From Apostichopus japonicus (taxonomy: Eukaryota > Echinodermata > Holothuroidea > Aspidochirotida > Stichopodidae): DNA of 64,000 nucleotides. Of this stretch, positions 11,651 through 24,547 are shown piece after piece (within the stretch, counting starts at the first letter, position 1; every line of letters starts with the position of its first letter). Made by a program: the position numbers and the translations under genes. The notes under the pieces are model-generated. The model did no database searches. It saw nothing but the letters and a program-made list of their open reading frames with translations, and was not told the DNA's origin. The stretch is from the NCBI RefSeq assembly GCF_037975245.1, contig NC_092562.1:20657054-20721053 (forward strand). The letters run 5' to 3'.

Positions 11651-12823
11651 ATGGACATGACAACAATGGAGGCGGGTTACTCCTTGGACGGTCAAATGGA
11701 AAACTGGCATAAATCATGGTTACTCGCCACACCTTCTCTTCTCTTCAACATATCGTTTGTGATGGTTGTAGTCGTCATAATTGTGTCCAATGGTATCGTC
11801 CTGATCACCCTTCTTACCAGCAAAAAACTTCATTCGCTGCCGTGCTTTTCCATTCTCGCAAGCTTCGCGGTCTCTGACTTCATCACCGGGTGGACGATGG
11901 CGCTATACTGGATCAGCCTTCTGACAGGGACAGTGTCGAGCCTTTTTACGTGCCAAATTATCATCAGCATGTCGTCGGCATCGATCGTCTCTTCCTTCAA
12001 CCATTGTATAGTCGTCGCGGCAGACAGGCTCTACGCGGTATTGTTCCCGTTTGCCTACAAAAGAAGTAGGAAGACGGCGTTATCGGCGGCCATCTTGTCA
12101 GCGATTTGGTTGGGGTCGCTCTTTATGACAGTGAGTTTGATGATGTCCTACAGCGTGACAGATTTCAACGGTCTGACCATTTGTACTATACGGACTCTTT
12201 TGGGTGAGAACTTTCAGATTGTGTCTGTCTTCGCCATTGCATACTTCATGACTGCATACATTTCGATTTGTGTAAGCTACACGTACATTTATTCGAAACT
12301 AAACAACCAAACACTTCTTAACGGACATAGAGCCAGCAATAAGGGGACGTTACGTACGAAGCAAATGCCTGTTACTAACACTGATGGCAATATGAACGAA
12401 TTTCTACTATACTTACAACGTTCCCGAAAAGCTAAACTGGTTGAAGACAAACAATGTGAACAGAACCAAGAAGAAAACGAAGAAGTCTTGACGGCTATGA
12501 TCAAACTCAAAAGACATTCGAATAGTAGTAATAGACAACGGAGGGCTTCGGTAACTTCATTCACGAAAAGGAAAAAGATTCATAAGACACTTTTGATTAT
12601 CACCGGTTTTTTACTTTTGTGTTACCTCCCAACCATGATTTGCTATTTTCTACGAGCTTTAGGTCATCAAAGTTTAATCTTAAATGCGAGCGAGTCGTGG
12701 GCACATGGTGCAATCGTGATTAATTCTGCGATTAACCCATTTATGTACGCGACACAATTACCGGGATTCAAACATGCTTTCCTAAGATTAGTTTTCCATC
12801 GAGAAGGGTCAGCTAGCTGGTAA
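11651..12823 (+). CDS. Orphan rhodopsin-family G-protein-coupled receptor (single coding exon)
   Basis: A 390-residue class A seven-transmembrane receptor at the cell surface; its ligand cannot be read from sequence. Seven hydrophobic segments lie at about 32-56, 66-90, 101-124, 143-166, 188-213, 312-335 and 349-370. Landmarks: N47 in TM1, D76 in TM2, paired cysteines C101 and C178, D125-R126-L127 (DRY variant) after TM3, W153 in TM4, CYLP at 324-327 in TM6, and N362-P-x-x-Y366 in TM7. The usual TM6 tryptophan is tyrosine (Y325) and TM5 lacks the usual proline. The third intracellular loop is long (~95 residues) and basic at its end. The start is the first ATG after a splice acceptor. The frame is intact. 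AATAAA at 12969 is a suitable polyadenylation signal. It is amine/adenosine-like only in general shape. Confidence 0.9.
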   Translation: MDMTTMEAGYSLDGQMENWHKSWLLATPSLLFNISFVMVVVVIIVSNGIVLITLLTSKKLHSLPCFSILASFAVSDFITGWTMALYWISLLTGTVSSLFTCQIIISMSSASIVSSFNHCIVVAADRLYAVLFPFAYKRSRKTALSAAILSAIWLGSLFMTVSLMMSYSVTDFNGLTICTIRTLLGENFQIVSVFAIAYFMTAYISICVSYTYIYSKLNNQTLLNGHRASNKGTLRTKQMPVTNTDGNMNEFLLYLQRSRKAKLVEDKQCEQNQEENEEVLTAMIKLKRHSNSSNRQRRASVTSFTKRKKIHKTLLIITGFLLLCYLPTMICYFLRALGHQSLILNASESWAHGAIVINSAINPFMYATQLPGFKHAFLRLVFHREGSASW

Positions 12824-12968
12824 CTTGAGCAACTGGGGGCAGTTTGTGATCGCTAGCTTGAATGTTTGGATAACGGGATGGATTGTTTGGTGGATGACTA
12901 TATATAGACTATACAATTAAGTGACGTGCATGGCCTTATCTATGAAAAAAAAATTTCAGTTGCTGCAA

Positions 12969-12979
12969 AATAAAATAAA
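12969..12979 (+). terminator. Likely polyadenylation signal for the GPCR
   Basis: Two overlapping AATAAA hexamers lie about 146 bp past the receptor stop codon. The surrounding sequence is A-rich, so chance occurrence is possible. Confidence 0.45.
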
Positions 12980-13364
12980 AAAAAGATTAGTTTAATTGGC
13001 AGCTCAAAAAAGTCAGCGACATATCTGAATAACAAGTTTTGACATTTTCAGAACTATACACTGAATAGTTTCAACGAGTCGTGACAATTATAAGCTAGCA
13101 CGGAGTTTTCTTTCAATCGTCTTTATGCTGTTGTATACGCATGAGGTTTGTTATTGTTAATCGGATTCCGTTCCGACACTAATGGCTTCTGGCGGTAACC
13201 GTTAATTTAATTGATGCGTACACCAACTTCACCTAAGTCATGCGGCCTGTGTCTGTTTCGTAATTCAGTTATTTATCACATGCATGGTACGGTACTACTA
13301 TGGCAACATATGCGTATGGAACGCGAAAAGAGTTTGTCGATAGGTACGACTTTTGTACATTACT

Positions 13365-13467
<103 letters not shown>

Positions 13468-13799
13468 TATTAGTTCAACAAAAAGTACTATAGTTTTGAC
13501 TTTCAGAAACGTCTCATGAACCCCCTTGGGATGGACTCACGTATCCCTGGGGTTCATACACCCCAGTTAGAGTGATAATTGCCGCAGCTCGTATGTGTAT
13601 TCATCTTCGAATGACCTTTGACATCAGATAGATATATATAGGCTACCTTAACGTAATCAATCATGTGATCAAATTCTGTGCAAAGTTCAAATTCGAGTAT
13701 TAAATAGTAGTAATCGAAAAGAAATTGCATTAATTTCGTTATCTTGATTAACTCTGTGAGAATAATAAAAATAATAATAATAATATGAGTAGTTATTTT

Positions 13800-13860
13800 T
13801 ACGAGGCTTAAGCGACCACAAATGTGGGAGAACTTACCCGCAAGGGCTTACGGAATACAA
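13800..13860. repeat. Fragment of the SINE body seen at 29640-29935
   Basis: The text GCTTAAGCGACCACAAATGTG with the following GCAAGGGCT closely matches 29666-29706 in the same orientation. It is a truncated dispersed-repeat copy. Confidence 0.6.
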
Positions 13861-15411
13861 ACTGATGTCAGTAAGATAGCCTACAACCATGCTTCCTTCT
13901 ATATAAACATGCTTCCCTCTATATAGAAGTAACATGCTTCCCTTTATAAAGTTCGCGGGTATAGGGCCCTCACAGAAGAACGGGAGGAATCTAACTTGTT
14001 ATCTGATGTTGCTATACATTCCACGATATCATGTATCACATCCCATCGCACGTACTTACTCTAAACTCTTCTTACTTAACCCAGACCAAAATAACATATC
14101 GCATTAAATTTTATGTACCCTTCCCTTCCCCTCCCCTCCCCGTCCATTCCTAATCTCTTCCCTTCCAGTCTCCAAATCCGCCTCCTTCCACCTCCTCCTA
14201 TCTCCAAACCCTTCCTGTTGCAACTCATCAGCCACAAACTTTTCCCTATAACTCCCAATCCCTCCACAACCCACCCCAAACCCCTTTTCTGGTTCAGCGG
14301 CGTTACGATTAATTTGGACCCCGGGGACAAGGATCAGAAGGGCCTCTAACTCGATACCGAAGGCAGCAATTTCGAGACGGCACTAGCACAATGAGATTTG
14401 GGTTTCCTTATATATCTTATTGATAATATTGACCCTGTCACCATATGAAAGCAATGAGCTGATGCTCCGGGTCCCAGGGCTTGGCACATAATTCCCAATC
14501 CTATGGCGTTACGTCACTGATCTGAATAGGTTATATGAAATTCGTTTGTGGATCGGTCAGATCTTTTCTTCTGTTTATATTTCACTTAAAGTGAATATTA
14601 GGCTTAAGTTAAGTCAAGCGAATAAGGTTGAGACTCACACGATGATCACGAAATGGAAAACGTTTAACAGGTGGCATCAACTTTTATGGGAGTTTATTAT
14701 ATACATTAGTATACGCATCTTGCCCGCCAAGGGTTTGAATAAGCTCTCACTCAATGGGAATGTCACTTCAACTTTTTGGTAAAATACCTACAAATTAGCA
14801 GACGCTTTATTAACCTATAGGCCTACATCGTGTTTGGCCCGATTACGTTGCCATGGAGAGGCACTCTTGGGGAGGACAGTATATATAATTTCGTTGTCAC
14901 ACAACAACTTGCGATTATTGGCCACTTGTATATGGTTTATTGCAACTTTACAAATACCTTGTTTAGACGAGTTACAATTGTTATAAGACACTCAAATATT
15001 CATATATTTTGCTAATGCAATTTCGGTACATAGCCTTTTCATTCATCTCACTTCTTTGATATCTAACCAAATCTTAGAAACATAACTGATAGAAAACTTA
15101 TTCTAGGATCTAAACTTACTCTGTAAAGTTTGGACTATACAACCCCGACCGCCCTTGGAAGCAAACACCTTTTTCAATTATACATATATTATATGTATGA
15201 AAGTACTATACACTCTACGAATTTGTGTAATATTCTGTAACCATTTGGGGCCCCTGATAAAAAAAAATCGGGTTTAAAGCTCCCACAGAAGAGCATGAAG
15301 AAGATCCTGCTATGATCGAAACGTCAGGCCAACTTACTTTTACACATTATCTTACACATACAGCTCTTTAGTGGATAAGCAGTTTGCTAACTGTTTTTAT
15401 TTTATATGGAT

Positions 15412-15523
15412 CTAAACAGTATTTATCACGACTTACGAGCAGATAGTGATTGGCAAGATTAATCTAATGTCTACAATTTACAGAAAAGAGGCTGTATAAG
15501 GGCTGAGATATGGCGAAAGAAAA
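15412..15523. repeat. Dispersed repeat fragment (partner at 55444-55560)
   Basis: The text AACAGTATTTATCACGACTTA, the spaced GATAGTG and GGCTGAGATATGG(C)GAAAGAAA have counterparts in the same order near 55448-55563. This indicates an old, diverged interspersed repeat. Its class is not recognised. Confidence 0.5.
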
Positions 15524-15570
15524 ATAGCTGGACAGTACTCAAATGGCACATTTTACATGCATGGTGTGTG

Positions 15571-15934
15571 CAGTGGCGTAGGAAGGTACTTTTGAGTGGG
15601 GGCTGAAGACTGATGGCCGGCCTGGGGGAGGGGTGTAAGGGGAGGGGGTGCCCCCTCCCCTTTGGAAATTTTTTGCATTTCCAGGTGGCCTCAGATGCAA
15701 TTTGGTGCAATATAGAACACTTCAACACCCACTCCATTTTGTAAATAATTTTGCACATTCACCTGGCCTTAGATGCAATTTGGTGCTCCAAATGAGATTT
15801 TTTTCTCATTTGGAAATGAAAAAGGGGTTTTCTGACTTGCGAAGCGGGGGGGGGGGGCGGAATGATACTTCCGCCCCCAAATTTTGCACTAGGGGGCTGG
15901 CGCCCCCAGCCCCCCGGTTCCTACGTCCAAGTTG
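15571..15934. mobile_element. hAT-type MITE, copy 3
   Basis: The third copy of the element at 1705 and 3032. It is flanked by a perfect 8-bp direct repeat GGTGTGTG (15563-15570 and 15935-15942). The right terminal repeat carries a substitution and a three-base insertion (TTCCTACGTCCAAGTTG). A run of 13 G occurs near its right end. Confidence 0.9.
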
Positions 15935-15942
15935 GGTGTGTG

Positions 15943-16670
15943 TATATTTACGGGCGTTTACGTTGTACGTCGAGGAGCGTTTATAGTGCCTGTTCTGCAG
16001 GCGCTTCCGAAGTTTGGCTAATATTTGGCTATAGAATAAGTTGAGGCAAATACTTAAAAAAGAAGTAAGAAAAGCCCCATACTTGTTAATAAAGTTAATG
16101 CAAATAAAAAAAATGTACTTTGAAACAACAAATCTTAACGGAACATATGTGTAAACTGTAATATTTGCAGCCTATACCAAAACGCGACAAAGCCCTTTTT
16201 TTTTAAAATGCAAGGATTGTAGCCTATATAACCTCCTCATTTTAGCCAGTGACGTACACAGTATATATTACAAAGGTGGGGGGGGGGGTTCCAATCCACC
16301 CCCTGATTACGGTACTGGGCTCGGAAGTTTTGTGGAATGGTCCGACCGGAGGCGAATGGAGAATTTGATAAAGGAGATTTCACTGGGGTCATTGAAGTGG
16401 ACTGATATGAAGGGGGGGGGGGGGGGTCTGGGGTCCTCCCGAAGATAAAAAAGACTCTTAAACGTCATATTGTGTATTCTGAGGTATATGTATGTTTTAA
16501 TTTAGGTTTATAAGCAATCCAACACTTTTCTGATTTTTGATATCTTGTTATCTAAACAATTAACTGAAAATATTGACTTATTGGGGCAGTTTTCTTATGT
16601 TGATGGCACTTTTAAGCTTCCGTATTCTTCAGCCGCATGAGCATCGGTTCGAGGACACATTGAGCCAATC
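15943..16670. other. Non-coding region upstream of CCDC152
   Basis: It contains two long G-runs (near 16276 and 16410) within sequence starting CAGTGACGTACACAG, which resembles the start of a hAT-type element, but no matching right end was found. The CCDC152 promoter and 5' UTR should lie at its right end; no TATA box is evident. Confidence 0.45.
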
Positions 16671-19600
16671 ATGGAAAGAAAAGGTGACAGTTCTTTCCTC
16701 AAGAGTAAGGAAACAGACATTGATCATCTGTTAGAAGTCTTTACCTCTTGGCAACAGGTAAACAACACAACTCATAATGTTGAAACACAAATATACATAC
16801 CATTTTGGTCCTATAGCCCAAGTTAGGCCTACAGTATGCTAGGTCAAATGCGAACCCAGTATATGCCACTCAGTTACTGTGTGGCTTACGTTAGATGTCA
16901 ATTGCATTGCCTAACAGTAACAAATACATATTGTTATAGGCTAAGGCCTTACGGGACTAGGGCTTAATAAATGTAATGCTTAAGTTAAAGGATATGCTTT
17001 GGCGTACAGTTATTGCCTAGACCAGTCGCCACCTCTGGACTAGGGAGCTGACAAACACGAAATGACAAGGAAATTAAATTGCCTTGCTTCAGTGCCTCGG
17101 CTAGGCCGTAATTCAGTTGGATATTGCTGCACACAGACATCAAGGTTAGTCCGTTCTAACTTTAAGTTAAAGTTAGGCCAAAGTTAGGCTAGTGTATGCT
17201 TACATTACAAAAGATAAAATACATCCAAGTCCTAACCTAACGTAAGGCTATTGTTTGACACAACATTTTACATAACCATTGCATCAGGTATCACTGTGTT
17301 TGTTGAATAGATGGGGTAGTGTTGGCTGATTTTGATTTAATAATGTAGGTCCAGACTATGCCAAAGTAGCTTATAATAAGTGGATGACTCTAGGCTAGCT
17401 TTGGTTTGGCCTAGCCTAGGTGCAGAATTAATACTGAAATGTTGTAATTTAGTCGCAAACTAATAAAGATTGCTGTCACTAACAAGCATACAAGGATGCA
17501 TTACTGTGAGAATTACTCCATACAATATCATAGGTTCATTAACCAAAGTGATTGACTCAGACTGGACAACTTAGCCTAATGTCACAAACCACAAGCATAA
17601 AAAAGTTCAATTAAGATCTTACATGATATTGTCTCAAATATTTTTACAAAGCATTACAAATTTCCAAAGAGAAATGGTGATTGATGTATCAATGAGTGCT
17701 CTGTTTGTTTAAAAAACTTTTTTTTATATAACTTTTTGGTTAATGTATTAGAACAAATGAAACAATGCGTTAACATGAACATTAAGCCTTGAGCGAGGAG
17801 CAAATAAATTATGAAGTTTGCTTTCATTTTAAGGAACATTAATGGCAATCCAACTTTTCTTTCAACATGTTTACTTTAAATTGTTAGAAAAACTAAAATT
17901 CATCCATTAAAAGATAAAACTCTATAAACTTATTTAGTTATATACCTAAACCTATGTTAAAGATTCATGTGAAGTTATGCTTGATTGTAGAAGTACTCAG
18001 CCATCACTAATGATAACGACATGCTGACGAAGAAAGTGTTTTCTCTGGAGCAACAAGTCTCAATCTACAGTGTAAATGAGAATGTTCTACATGAAGGTAA
18101 ATTGAGAGCAAGCTCATTGCAAAATTAATTATCTGTTCACCTCCTGCAATGTGTTTAAATGTAGTGTCATATGAGTTTTCAAACTTAAAAATACATGTGA
18201 AATCCATAAATCAGATCTATTGTACATCATATTTCATATACCACGTGAAAAGTATTAATTTTCACCTTAAATCTCACAAATTCTTCAGTAAAGATAGATT
18301 TGCATATTGCATCCGGTTTTCTGTGTTATCTGTCTTCTGCATTATATTCAAAATAATATTCAAATAATTGTTCTGTAATTTGGAGCGCTAACACATATTT
18401 GATTTTCATGTTTAATCCTATTCTTTGCTTTAGAAATAACCAACATGAAGAAAATTCATGAAAACTTCCAGAAAACAATACAGAGGAAATGTACAATAGA
18501 AGGCAAGAAATTGATTTTGTTTGTTGTTGCTCTAAACGGAATACATATTCCAGAAATGGGTGTATTACTAGGAATATCTTGAAGAAATCTTGCATATATG
18601 TATATGTTATGGTACATGAGCAGAGCATACACATGTTATCTCTCTGACCACCTAAAAATTTTCTTGATGTTTGAAGTCCATGCCTCAAAATTCAGGCTAT
18701 CTACTTGCTATATACCAGTGGATTTTGCCATTTTTTTAGCAGGAAAGAAAGGCAGTGTCAATTTTCTGCCAGTAGACACATGTTTCTAATTTTAATGGAA
18801 GAAAAATCAAGAGTGGAAATTTGACCTTAGCAAGTAGATATAGTTAAGGCATTTCTTAGCAAGTGTCAAAATTTGTGAAATTCTTGGTCAGTTGTCCAAG
18901 ATGTTCATGTGAAATATAGTCTTGTAAGCCATATCAGGGATTGATAATATTCCTGAGCAAAAGAACAACTAAGGCTTACCTATATTTGCTCATCCAAACA
19001 AGATGTCTTCATGATTTCAACAACAGAGAGCTAAAGATATATTCATTGTAAGACTTATTCTTTTTTTTACTCAAAACAGTACTTCTTATGTCAAATGGAA
19101 AACAATTTTTGGGAGGACTTCACCTGTCCAGTGATAACATTCATTTTATTCTTTTTTAAAAGATTAATTTCAGAACTATAAATTATTACCAAAGACTCAT
19201 GTGTCAATGTGGCCGGCAACGAGTTTAGCCTAGAGTTGCAAAACATCAGCTCCACAAGTACCCGCTGCATGTTAACAAATGCTTATAGGAGATGCTTTCT
19301 TCTTCATTACAAGTACAGTACCTCAGAGTTCATTCTTGACGTCAACATTTACTTCTCAATTTCATCTATTGTTTTCCCACCCCACCCCACCCACCCTCCA
19401 CATATAATTTTGACCGACTGATTCTTAGCTTTCAATCCACGCTCATTAAGGCTTGTGCGTTCATGCAGATCTATTTATAAATACTTATTAGTGATTGCCT
19501 AGCTTCTGTAGCCCTTAAAAGGAAATGTGTTCCACAGATGTTCCATGGAGACTTCCTTCAACACAAGGGAACTCATTACGAGGAAATTGCTACCTCAGAC

Positions 19601-21702
19601 CACAAGGTTTCGTTTCTATTATATGCTGATTTTTATGATCATTTGATATAATTTTTTGTCCAATGAAGACACACAAACAAAAACAGGAAATGAAGGAAAT
19701 TAATTTACAATTTTTTCACCAAGTCCATGTGACTGTTAATTGCAACATACAAACATACAAAATATGATTGCAAACCTCAAAGTGGCTGTACTAACAAAAG
19801 GTGGAAGGCCAAAAAAATAGGAGACAGAGATTAGAAAAGCAATTAAGAAAAAATTTAAATAAGTATATAATAATAAAGTTTTGTGTATGTCAGAAATTTC
19901 AGAGCAGTGAAAAACACAAAAATTTACGATCGTAATAGTCATATATATTTTTTGATTTCATTTAGAAGAAAATTGGACCCTTAAAGACTCCATCAAGATG
20001 CTACAGGAAGGTAAAAAGCTGTTAGAGCAGGTACAAATGGGTTATTTTAAATTTGTTTTTTCTTGATGCTATGAAACTTTTTGGAAGAGAATTTCCCTCT
20101 AATCTCAATAAATGGAAGATTACCATCTTCAAATTCTCTTTCATCAGCCCGAGCGACATAAGAACTATCAACTTGAAAATTTGATGACAATTAAATTATT
20201 GACTCATTATTAAGTCTCAACTGACGCTGAAGATTTCGTCTTGGTTTTAGCTTCACTTTAGGAGTTTCTTGATAAGTTGGTTGAAATGCTTTAATTAATT
20301 TTAATATTGGAGACCAAAGGATAACATCATAGCAGCAAAGGAAACATTCCCTTTTTAAAGAATTCGATCTCCATTCTGCTTGAAATAATTGATAGAAAAA
20401 GCTATATATATATATAAATAAATTATCCTGCAATCCTGTACCTGTCATAAATTCACTTGATGATTATCGATGGAGCTCATTATTAATTTCTCTATCTTTG
20501 CAGAAAATGTCAGATGCGCAAAAAGATTGGGAAAAGCAACTGACAGCGAGTAAAGCACAAGCCGAAAAAGTCCTGTCTCAGACTTTGGCGAAGATGAAAG
20601 AAGAAAGTGAGTATTTGGTTCACATGTTCCCTAAGAATGCTGTTAAGTAAACTTCTGTTTAGTCATGACCCTTACAGAGATTTAAGATGTGTGTGTGTGT
20701 GGGGGGAGGGGTGGGAGGTGGTGACAGTATGTGTTCAGTGGTGTGTGTTGGAAGTGTCCTCTGTGGCAGAGCCACGCCTGCGTGGGAAATCACTCCTCGA
20801 AGTCATACTTATGAGAATTCACTGCTGCAGAATTATTGGGGTGGGTGAAAGGGGGGGGGGGGGAGGGTTGTGGGTCATATTTGCAGGATACAATATACCT
20901 GTCAGGGGAAAGGCAGTAATATGTTTCTTGAACATGAATGACCATTCTTTCACATTTACTACATTTGGGAGCATTACAGATGTCCTAGAAGTACACTTGA
21001 AAAGTTAATTGAAGTGATAATATGAATATGGAATTTAAAAAAGGAGTCAATTTTGGGAGACGATTTGAAAAGTTGGAAATGGTCTTTGCCGGATTTGTTG
21101 TCAGTAATTGCCTTTCTTTTTTATTTATCTGTTGTATTTTATTTGCTATTCTTTGTTGTTGCATTTTGCATGTTTCACATTGGTTTAGATAGCAGAACCT
21201 GTAACTTGTTGAGAGAAGAGATAAGCTCATCAAAAGAGGAAATTGGTAAACTAACAAAACAGATGCAGAATCTTGAAAAGGAGAAACATGGAGAAATAAC
21301 AAAATTAAGATTAAAGGTAAATTGCTTTTTATTCATATAACCTTCTTTGGAGATGTTTCCCCTTCATGTAAAATAGATTTAACTAACCATACTTTTCTTG
21401 AATTTTCTTATTTTCAGTCTACTGTAAAACTCATTTATGATAGTTTAAGAAAGAAATAGAATTAGAAGGGGGTACTCCTTTTTTTCTTTTTCGTAGTTCA
21501 TCATTATCAATCTGGATTTTCCCCATAAATGAATTATATTCACTGTGTATAGCTCTCCAAAGAGTCTTGGTGTCCAGTATCTTATCTTTTGTCGTGTGGT
21601 CGATTTTATAACTGGAAAGAAGCCTAATAATAATCTAATAAGGACTCTGATTCGTGGGTCAGCAAGAACATATATATATATATATATATATAAATACATA
21701 TA

Positions 21703-21752
<50 letters not shown>

Positions 21753-22905
21753 TGATACTCGGTATCCTGCAGTAAAAAACGACATTGCTAAACTAGAAAG
21801 TTATAGATAAAAGTAACATTGTTACCAGTGGATGCAAACATTTTAGCACAGAACTGGTCTAGAGACCATTAATCCCGTAATAAATTATCTAACAATTGCA
21901 TCTCAAATATCTATATGTATTTTTTTATTGCCACCAGAAATCATTAAAATCTTATGTATTAATGATAGAATGCAAAGCAATGTATATGGTAAATATTCCG
22001 ATTGAGACCAATTTGGTAACCTATGTATGTTTTAACTTGTTATAATCATGAAACTCTTTGATTCTTTCTTACAGTACGATGCCAAACTCCTCCACCTGCA
22101 ACAAGAAACAGCCAAGGCGCAGCAGCATGCCAAGTCTCCCATGAACAGCGCAGTGACTCATATCTTCCGTCAGGTAACAGCCTGTGACACCAGCAGTGTC
22201 TGGGTGGGGTGTGGAGGGGGCAGTTTCAAATTGTGGTAGGGTGAGGATTAATGGATTATCACTGTACAAGCATTCACCTTAGGAAAATCTTATGAAAGGG
22301 ATAAAATATCAAGTAAATAAAAAAATTCATCACACAAGATGGATTTCACCGACACTTAAAATGTCATATCGTACGAGTAAACTATGCTGTCAGGACAGGC
22401 TTTAACATGTTGGTACTGCAAGTTTGTAGCAATTTCGCGATGAGTTTTCAAGGTATTAACTTGAAATATGTGGTTTATTAACAGTTCTTGATTTAATGTT
22501 GTAAATGCAGACCAATCAGGTCTCATACATACGAATGAACAGATGTTCTCAGAGGTATCTGTAAAAGACGAAAAGAAAACAACGAAAACACAAAAAGCAA
22601 AAGAAAACTTGGAAAAGATGGCAACTAAACACTTGCATAATTTTTGACAATTTCTATTTCCAATTATTTGTCCAATAATCATGAATAGTGAGAATTTTTT
22701 TTTTTTTTCATAGTTGGTAGCTTATTTTCTCTATCATTTGTAGTAAAACTTTGTTCCATTTTTTTTATCTTTTCAGAAATACATCAACACCAAGCAGGCG
22801 ACTGACAGAGAAATCCAGTCTCTGAAGCAGACGATAGCTTCTTTACAAAAGAAATTGGAACAGAGACAAGAAGGTACAACGTCGGCAAAGAAGAGACGCT
22901 TTTAA
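16671..22905 (+). CDS. CCDC152: Coiled-coil domain-containing protein 152 orthologue, 8 exons
   Basis: Exons 16671-16757, 17991-18096, 18434-18502, 19966-20030, 20504-20606, 21189-21316, 22075-22173 and 22777-22905 join in phase to 261 residues; human CCDC152 is about 254. Function is unknown; the protein is predicted to be almost entirely helical coiled coil, rich in E, K and Q. Recognition rests on the C-terminal half: an EKEKHGEITKLRLKYDAKL stretch across the exon 6/7 junction and a basic C-terminus ending KKRRF, both matching the vertebrate protein as I recall it. The start is the ATG at 16671, the first in the exon. Exon 3 must end at a GC donor, because the only GT alternative gives an immediate stop. 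A 3' AATAAA lies at 23665. It converges on NRDC. Confidence 0.87.
20695..20870. repeat. G-rich intronic tract in CCDC152 intron 5
   Basis: TGTGTGTGTGTG(G)n and a run of 12 G near 20850 form a low-complexity G-rich stretch just after exon 5. The open frame across it (20607-21008) is continuous with the intron and is not separate coding sequence. Confidence 0.6.
21668..21750. repeat. (TA)n microsatellite in CCDC152 intron 6
   Basis: TA repeats interrupted by AATACA and GTA. This tract generates the Tyr-Ile open frames seen on both strands, which are not genes. Confidence 0.95.
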
Positions 22906-23664
22906 ACACCACCGTTCCACTTAATTTGACCGATGCCAGAAAAAGGAAAGATATTTGAGAAGATTCTGCCTTTATGTGTGTTTTTGTGTGATTTGCTGGT
23001 AATTTTTGGCAATATCATCCAATAGGGAAGCTTGGGTCCATAGGAAAACCTTTTGATAAGTTTCTTCCTCTTCCCCTCCTCTCCTCATTACACAGGATGG
23101 AGATACCCTATGTACTGTATAAAGGGTGGGGGGCAGCAAGGGAAAAAAGGTAGGCTATTTCAAACAACTCTGAATTAAATTCCAATAGTCAACACTAGAT
23201 GGTAGAGAACACATTAGAGAAATGGACAATGTACTGGTACATCCCCTCCTTTCCTCCAACACCCAAACCAGTTTTTTAATTTTTTGGTAGTAATGCACCC
23301 ACTTATAGCTCTCAGCATCTGCAACATTTTTGTTCTGGTGAATTAATGTTTCTTGTGAGTGCCTAAAATGACGAATGAAACTGTATGAAAGCAACCCTCA
23401 GATATCATTACAATGGAAAACAAGTCATCCACATGGAAGACCTCAATGTAGATATATGTATTGGGCATTGAAAATGTTACCTTCTCATTTATGACTATGT
23501 ATAATGTTTTTAATTATGAGTCCCTATAACCGTTTCATACTTTAGTATATATTTTACTTCACATCTGATGTGTTTAGAGGAAATGCATAAACATAGATAA
23601 AGATGACTGTCCCATGGTACCATGAAGTAAAACTGTTTCTTCTCTCCAGGATATAATTTGTCTT

Positions 23665-23670
23665 AATAAA
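23665..23670 (+). terminator. Candidate polyadenylation signal of CCDC152
   Basis: AATAAA lies 760 bp past the stop codon. It is the first clear hexamer downstream and is followed by a T-rich stretch. Confidence 0.45.
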
Positions 23671-24541
23671 TCTTCTATTCTCATTTTAATACCTTTTCAG
23701 CCTTGGAATTCATCTAACTTTTTCTTTCTCAACTTAAGGTTTAATTTACAGTGTTTCATTAGTAAAGCGAGAAAATAACTAGGAATGTGAGCCTTGTAAA
23801 TTTAAACTATTTGAAAAACACTTTCATTCCTTGTGGGGAACAATTATTTTCATGATATCTGTAAAATGCAACATATTAACTTCAAAATGTGTTTAAAGAT
23901 ACTGTACATAAAGCAAATGACATTTGAAATGATTTATTTTGTCTCTTTTTTTTTTAAGCAACCTGTTGTCTTTCATTTCTATAGAGAAGATATTCCTATT
24001 TCTAAAATCATGTTCAAAGCAGTTGACAACTTCTTTTTAGAAGTTCAAACACTCAGGATGTAGCATTTCAAAATTAAATGCTATTCATAGAGAGAGAGAG
24101 AAACATTTGACCGGCAGGATTAATTAGTTTAGATTCAAGGTTTTCTTGTTGAAATATCTTACAAACAAGAAACAGTCAGGTCTTAATGACTGTTAACAAG
24201 ATTTATATCAAAATTGTTAAAATTAAACAGAAAGATTTGGCACTTTCTTTTTATAGAATTGCAACTTTGAGGTTTGCATATTTTGTTTATAGAATGTTTT
24301 TCCCCAATTCTCACACAAACAAACAAAATACTGAAAATACTAAAGTTCTGTGTAAGAAATTGATGATTCATTTCTGCAATGGTGTTTGCAATGGTGTTTG
24401 AAATCGGCCAAATCTGAAACAAATTTTACTACACAACACCAGATAAATTATTCATTTATAGTAGCAATACCAGCTCCCATCTCAGCACCAACAGAATTAT
24501 GGTGTTAAGTAAGGTTAATCAATTTTTTACATTCTCCACCA

Positions 24542-24547
24542 TTTAAT
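24542..24547 (-). terminator. Candidate polyadenylation signal of NRDC
   Basis: ATTAAA on the minus strand, 185 bp past the nardilysin stop. This is the commonest variant hexamer. No AATAAA was seen closer. Confidence 0.35.

Noticed and set aside
15285-15345. Text like GATCGAAACGTCAGGCCAAC suggesting a retroelement coding end
   Set aside because: Such text is common near retroelement 3' ends in aquatic animals, but no adjoining coding sequence was found.
16250-16445. A fourth hAT MITE
   Set aside because: The start CAGTGACGTACACAG is suggestive but no matching right terminus or target duplication was found.
18326-18688. 120-codon minus-strand open frame
   Set aside because: Antisense to CCDC152 exon 3 and flanking intron; a shadow frame.
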